64,000 nt of DNA from Pseudomonas sp. FP453 (lineage in GTDB: Bacteria; Pseudomonadota; Gammaproteobacteria; Pseudomonadales; Pseudomonadaceae), in the NCBI RefSeq assembly GCF_030687495.1, contig NZ_CP117435.1, positions 4,158,501 through 4,222,500 on the forward strand. Direction: 5' to 3'. The notes below the pieces were generated by a model. The model did no database searches, was not told the DNA's origin, and saw nothing but the letters and a program-made list of their open reading frames with translations. The position numbers and the translations under genes were made by a program. Below are positions 59,940 to 64,000 of this stretch, in pieces; within the stretch, counting starts at the first letter, position 1, and every line of letters begins with the position of its first letter.

Positions 59940-62761
59940 TACTGTTGTTGCTCCCACATGAGGTTTGTAACGACATACGGCACCGATTTGCCCGCATTGC
60001 TGGAAGGAAAGCTTATTGCAAATGCAACGACAGGCACATCAACCCCTGAAACTATGGAATCCTTTGGGTCAAGAAGGTACATGAGGAGTAGTCCTCTTTC
60101 GGGGTGCGGCGCTACCTGACCACGCCCTTGGCCACGAACTCGCCTGATGTAAGGTCCACTTGGAATCTCGGGCAAATCCTTTCCTCTAGAACGGCCAGGA
60201 TCGGGCTTCCAATCTGCCTGAGTCCACTCAAGCGCGGCATTCCATGTTGACTCGTCAAAGTCCAACGCCTCATCGTGAGGTGAAAGCAGGCGACCGATCG
60301 AGTATTTATTTTCATCCCCCTGAGACTTGTTTGTGCGCTTCATCCGCTTGACCGAAACTCCGGCAACAACCTCTTCTGAACCCGCCACCCCACCACCAAT
60401 AACGGCAACTGTCCAAGAGGTGAGCTCACCTGAGCGGCTCATTTCCTCAATGAAATTCGCAAGCAAGTCGCTTCTTACCTTTCGAGAGTCCGGATGCGTC
60501 TGATACGCCCTCAGAAAGTCGACGACGGACTGTGCCGAAACACCACTCCAGTTAACTCCGCCCCACTTATCAGTACGGCCATTTCGATTCTGCGAAGGAA
60601 TCGGAGTCCCTTTACCCATGGAGCTTACAAAAGAACTGAATGCCACAATATTCTGTTCTAGAACAACAGGGTCTTTGAAGAAACTGACCGTCTCGACAAT
60701 ATCTCCGCTGAAAGACAAATACAGAGTTTTTGCGGTTCTCATCTTCAAAGGCGAAGTCACCATCAGCACTGGGTGAGAGACGACTTTGAGACCGTACTGA
60801 CGCGGTGTCAGTCCGCTTGCCATCATGAAGTCGAATTCGGCTCTTAGCTCCTCTGCAGCGTCGGCAATGTGTTCAAACCATTCAACCAGATCCGGCGTCG
60901 TGTAGAGACGGCACAAATCCAGATATCCCGGTCGATAGCCGAACCACCGCCCCATCTGCATTAGCGTGTCGTACATTTTGGAAGCCCGAAGAAAATAGCT
61001 CACGCACAGGCCTTCAAGCGTAAGGCCTCGAGCCAACTTATCCCCGCCGATTGCAATGACCTTCAGTCCGCCGACACTGTCTACGTAATCCAGCGCATCC
61101 TTAGCTGTTCCGTTGATCATGCGCACATCGATCTGTTCTAACAGATCCGGCAAAACTCCCTCGATGTCGAGCCAATTATGAGCTTTCCTCCGGGCGTCTT
61201 CCCCCATCTGCCTCTCAATTTCATGGCTTGTCGAGCAGAAATCTCGGTCCCATAGACTACGTAGTTCGGCCAGTACACCCTCATGGTCGATGCGCCTTCT
61301 TAGCCGTTGTTTCAACTGCAAGATGTAATTGCGCACCTGCGCATGTACATGCTGCTGAACCAGGTTGAAACGCGTGACGTGCACAAGCATGGAACTGTGT
61401 TCAGCCCCCTGCCCGCGCAAATGACGAATACTGCATGTAAGTACAAAAGCCTGTATTGCCTCTACCAACGATGCTGGCATTTCATCGGCAGGCACGTAAT
61501 TGCTTTTGTGCCCGACGGGCATCCAGCCTCCCCTCCCGTCCGTAGAGCAATGATCTTCTACCAATCGAACAAGATCGAGTGCACCGACCCGTCCATTCTC
61601 CCCAGCCAACCCGAACACCCTTGAGGGTCCGACATAGCTAGAAGGCGCGGACAAATTAGTGATGAATGCAGCCGGGAATAAATCGGAGCCTTCCTTAGCT
61701 GTCTCGCCCTGTTCATGGATATAGATATTCGCAAACGGAGTGGCCGTATAACCGACGTAGGCCTTTCTCGAGAAGGAGTGCAATATCTGGCGAATCAGAC
61801 TATTGATTGCCGTAGGCTCATGTTCGAGATCAGGCTGACCATTTTCATCTACAACCTTCTCACCTGTATCTACCGACGCATGATCCGCCTCGTCATCAAC
61901 GATCAGCAGAGGCAAATGAGTTACCAATGGACGACCGGTATCTGGATCTGTCGTTTCAGCAACGTGCTTGTGAATCCACTTCAAAAGGCGCTGCAGAACA
62001 GTCTTGTTCTTCTTTACGACGAACAACCACGGTTTCTGTTCAGGAGAGACGCCAAGGTTTTTCACGAATCGGGTGTTGAAGTCTCCCGTCTCTGTTCTGT
62101 TTGTAACGTACTGAGGGCGTAGTGAAGGAGAAGGGTCAATTTTTCCGACCCCAATCGCGACATTCCCCTCGCCCTCGATAGGGCTTGTTTCATATCCGAG
62201 AAACCCCTCATCCAGTCGCATCTGAGTCTGAGAGCGCAGATTGTTGTGGAGACCGGCCAGCACGATGATGATCTTGTAACCCGCATCAGCCGCCTTGCAG
62301 ATCAACCCCGTATAGTTTCCGGTCTTACCGGACTGAACGTGGCCGACAACCATACCGCGACGATCCCATGGGCCGTCACGCCGGGGGTCTTCCAACATGG
62401 AAAGAACGTTGTCGGTAGTCTCATCGATTCCCTCCACAGCACTCCATGGCAACTTCTTTTCCTGCCACTCTCTATACCGACGCCAGTAACGCCACTCCTT
62501 TTTGACATCGCTTGTTAGCCAAGGAATATGCCCAGCCATATCAACAAGAGACGAATCCTTACCCACCCAGATGCTAAAGCGTCGTATCAGCTCGTCAGTG
62601 ACGGCCTCACGGTCCAATCCGTCGGCCTTGTTCGGCATGATTTTAAGAACCATGTCGATCTTTTCAGAAATTAGTGCGGGAGTAATCGCCGACTTGCCCT
62701 GATCGTCCACAATCATTTCCTGGACAAACTTGACCACACTCCATTTATTGTCTTCCGACAT
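59939..62761 (-). CDS. Z1 domain helicase-like ATPase
   Basis: A 940-residue superfamily 2-like ATPase with the Z1 domain (PF10593). Walker A is GHVQSGKTG (140-148), Walker B LLIVDDEADHAS (285-296), and the second RecA-like half includes VGYTATPFANIYIHEQ (~330), GLKVIAIGGDKLARGLTLEG (~565) and SYFLRASKMYDTLMQMGRWF (~590) with GYRPGYLDLCRLY, typical of the family. AAGGAG is 9 bases before the ATG. The GHKL gene ends 13 bases upstream. It likely translocates on DNA for the restriction system. Confidence 0.92.
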   Translation of the reverse strand: MSEDNKWSVVKFVQEMIVDDQGKSAITPALISEKIDMVLKIMPNKADGLDREAVTDELIRRFSIWVGKDSSLVDMAGHIPWLTSDVKKEWRYWRRYREWQEKKLPWSAVEGIDETTDNVLSMLEDPRRDGPWDRRGMVVGHVQSGKTGNYTGLICKAADAGYKIIIVLAGLHNNLRSQTQMRLDEGFLGYETSPIEGEGNVAIGVGKIDPSPSLRPQYVTNRTETGDFNTRFVKNLGVSPEQKPWLFVVKKNKTVLQRLLKWIHKHVAETTDPDTGRPLVTHLPLLIVDDEADHASVDTGEKVVDENGQPDLEHEPTAINSLIRQILHSFSRKAYVGYTATPFANIYIHEQGETAKEGSDLFPAAFITNLSAPSSYVGPSRVFGLAGENGRVGALDLVRLVEDHCSTDGRGGWMPVGHKSNYVPADEMPASLVEAIQAFVLTCSIRHLRGQGAEHSSMLVHVTRFNLVQQHVHAQVRNYILQLKQRLRRRIDHEGVLAELRSLWDRDFCSTSHEIERQMGEDARRKAHNWLDIEGVLPDLLEQIDVRMINGTAKDALDYVDSVGGLKVIAIGGDKLARGLTLEGLCVSYFLRASKMYDTLMQMGRWFGYRPGYLDLCRLYTTPDLVEWFEHIADAAEELRAEFDFMMASGLTPRQYGLKVVSHPVLMVTSPLKMRTAKTLYLSFSGDIVETVSFFKDPVVLEQNIVAFSSFVSSMGKGTPIPSQNRNGRTDKWGGVNWSGVSAQSVVDFLRAYQTHPDSRKVRSDLLANFIEEMSRSGELTSWTVAVIGGGVAGSEEVVAGVSVKRMKRTNKSQGDENKYSIGRLLSPHDEALDFDESTWNAALEWTQADWKPDPGRSRGKDLPEIPSGPYIRRVRGQGRGQVAPHPERGLLLMYLLDPKDSIVSGVDVPVVAFAISFPSSNAGKSVPYVVTNLMWEQQQ

Positions 62762-62774
62762 CTATCACAGCTCC

Positions 62775-64000
62775 TTAAAGATTGTCAGGCAGGGCATTAA
62801 CCAGTGACGGAAACGAATGGAAAGGCTCCGTTGTCCGAAGCTGTTCTCTTGCAGAAGAGGCGGAATACCCCTTCTTTTCGATCATGCTGCGGTACATAAC
62901 CATTAATATCTCACTGACTTCGCTGGACGCAGTCTTCTCAAAGCCAGTGCAGGGCGTATCTCTGTTTTCCGCTGTATCGATCCATATTCTCTGAACAGGG
63001 ACCGTCTCTTCTATAACTCGCAACATCGCCTTGATCTGCGGAAGCAGCGCCCCCGCATCATCCAGTACATCTCGTATTGCAGGGTGATCACTATCGATCC
63101 GGTAACGTATTCCGCTGGCGAGGCGCTCGACCTTCCAGGCTTCGACAACCTGTTTATTGCCCAACAAGGTGGGCCTTCCTCTATGGGCAAATGCGCGGCG
63201 TGCACGCCCACGTGTAGCTTCAGCAAGGCGGGTCAACCAGTCTCGGAGGTAAACCGGTGGTCTAGCAGTGGATTTGCGGATATCGATTTTCCAGTCCGCA
63301 TCGGCAGAGTTGGGTATGTCCAGACGAATTCTCGCCAGCCTGTGGGCTTCGTCTTTTGTCCAAGACCTGCCCGTACCCAACCCCAACCAACTGCCTGCAA
63401 CGAGAAGACGCTCGTTGCGGTAGACATAAAATCCCTGCTGAGCGGTCCAGCCCTCAGGGCCAGCCAACACTTCGAAGTCCTCACTTGAAAGCATGTCCTT
63501 GTGCGGCAGAACATGGCATTCCGCCTCGATCCCCTTGAGAGTCGGATGCTTGAATACGGGAGGATTGTAGGGTTTCCCGGGATGCTCCGTCATAAAGGGG
63601 TCCCAGGGCTTCACCACTTGACCATTGAGCAAAATTTTGAGGCGCGGCCGGGTACCTTCCAAATATCGGTGGAAAACCATCCCAAGGTGCTGCTCGACCT
63701 TATCAGCCAAGTTGAGGAAGTCCTGAACAGTGCTTCCAGCAGTAATAATCCGATCTAGCTCCTCCCATAGGACAAGAGTCCCACGGCCGGCCTCCGAAAG
63801 CGGCGTCGTATATTCTTCAGAGCCGGGGTGCGGGCCTTCCAAGAGATGCCAGCCGCCGTCGGGACTATTGGCAAGATAATCAAGATCCCAGCGCAAGGAC
63901 TGCAGACCGTCCGCACCGAGAGTCGAAACGGTTAGTCTGCGACACTGAGAAAATGAAGCCGTCTTAAGGCCCAATCCGAATCGACCGAGATCGGACGCTG
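62775..64000 (-). CDS. GHKL ATPase (MutL/MORC-like), 5' end outside the window
   Basis: About 408 residues are visible. At the right edge the frame reads SDLGRFGLGLKTASFSQCRR, the GxxGxG(L/M)K ATP-lid motif of GHKL ATPases, so the N and part of the G1 box lie beyond 64000. Then come TTPLSEAGRGTLVLWEELDR (~95 from the edge), the S5-like domain, and a C-terminal half with GRARRAFAHRGRPTL. The combination with a Z1 protein, a PD-(D/E)XK nuclease and AIPR matches the prokaryotic MORC/paraMORC restriction neighbourhoods. Probably the first or second gene of the operon. Confidence 0.87.
   Translation of the reverse strand, partial: ASDLGRFGLGLKTASFSQCRRLTVSTLGADGLQSLRWDLDYLANSPDGGWHLLEGPHPGSEEYTTPLSEAGRGTLVLWEELDRIITAGSTVQDFLNLADKVEQHLGMVFHRYLEGTRPRLKILLNGQVVKPWDPFMTEHPGKPYNPPVFKHPTLKGIEAECHVLPHKDMLSSEDFEVLAGPEGWTAQQGFYVYRNERLLVAGSWLGLGTGRSWTKDEAHRLARIRLDIPNSADADWKIDIRKSTARPPVYLRDWLTRLAEATRGRARRAFAHRGRPTLLGNKQVVEAWKVERLASGIRYRIDSDHPAIRDVLDDAGALLPQIKAMLRVIEETVPVQRIWIDTAENRDTPCTGFEKTASSEVSEILMVMYRSMIEKKGYSASSAREQLRTTEPFHSFPSLVNALPDNL

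Overview
The window looks like a chromosome segment of a Pseudomonas from the P. fluorescens group. It is GC-rich and gene-dense, and it carries many palindromic REP/REPIN repeats built around TGTGGGAGCTGGCTTGCC, the divergent uvrB/aromatic aminotransferase pair, gltX, and a large share of LysR and other regulators. No tool was run; all calls come from reading the translations and bases.

Layout. 1-13.5 kb is mostly core: the 5' part of gltX, an EmrAB-like drug efflux pair, uvrB, an aromatic aminotransferase, a ptrR/sad-like regulator and succinate semialdehyde dehydrogenase pair, and a cobalamin riboswitch followed by a BtuFCD-type transporter. 13.5-18.7 kb holds an unusual hydrolase-GNAT fusion, a TspO protein, a nucleotidyltransferase-like gene and a LysR/quinone oxidoreductase pair. 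18.7-21.8 kb is a polymorphic toxin-immunity locus with one glycine-zipper toxin, three paralogous membrane immunity genes and two orphan scraps of the toxin C-terminus. 21.8-33 kb has a hybrid sensor kinase with a frameshifted receiver end, transport and oxidase genes, a five-unit 177-bp repeat array and a chemoreceptor whose 3' end is part of that repeat.

32.7-36.3 kb is an accessory patch: an M35-like metallopeptidase with a secreted partner, then a pesticin-like muramidase divergent from a Mor-type activator and two DUF2589 proteins, with a repeated motif in front of the transcription units. 36.3-49.8 kb is mixed: TrmK-like methyltransferase, a GntR-controlled glucarate uptake and dehydration operon, a MocR regulator beside an extra panB, a dmeRF-like cobalt/nickel efflux operon, and a secreted nuclease. 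49.9-53.9 kb holds an MFS/TetR pair with an inverted-repeat operator and a transglutaminase-like exported protein.

53.97-64 kb is a mobile-element hotspot at a tRNA-Asn 3' end. A perfect 62-bp direct repeat (tRNA tail plus terminator) brackets a decayed, AT-richer element with toxin, immunity, integrase and ParA remnants. Beyond the second copy lies a four-gene defence operon on the minus strand: a GHKL (MutL/MORC-like) ATPase cut by the window edge, a Z1 helicase-like protein, a PD-(D/E)XK nuclease and an AIPR protein, all tightly coupled.

The most promising less-described systems are the toxin/three-immunity cluster, the Mor/DUF2589/muramidase locus, and the GHKL-Z1-nuclease-AIPR operon.
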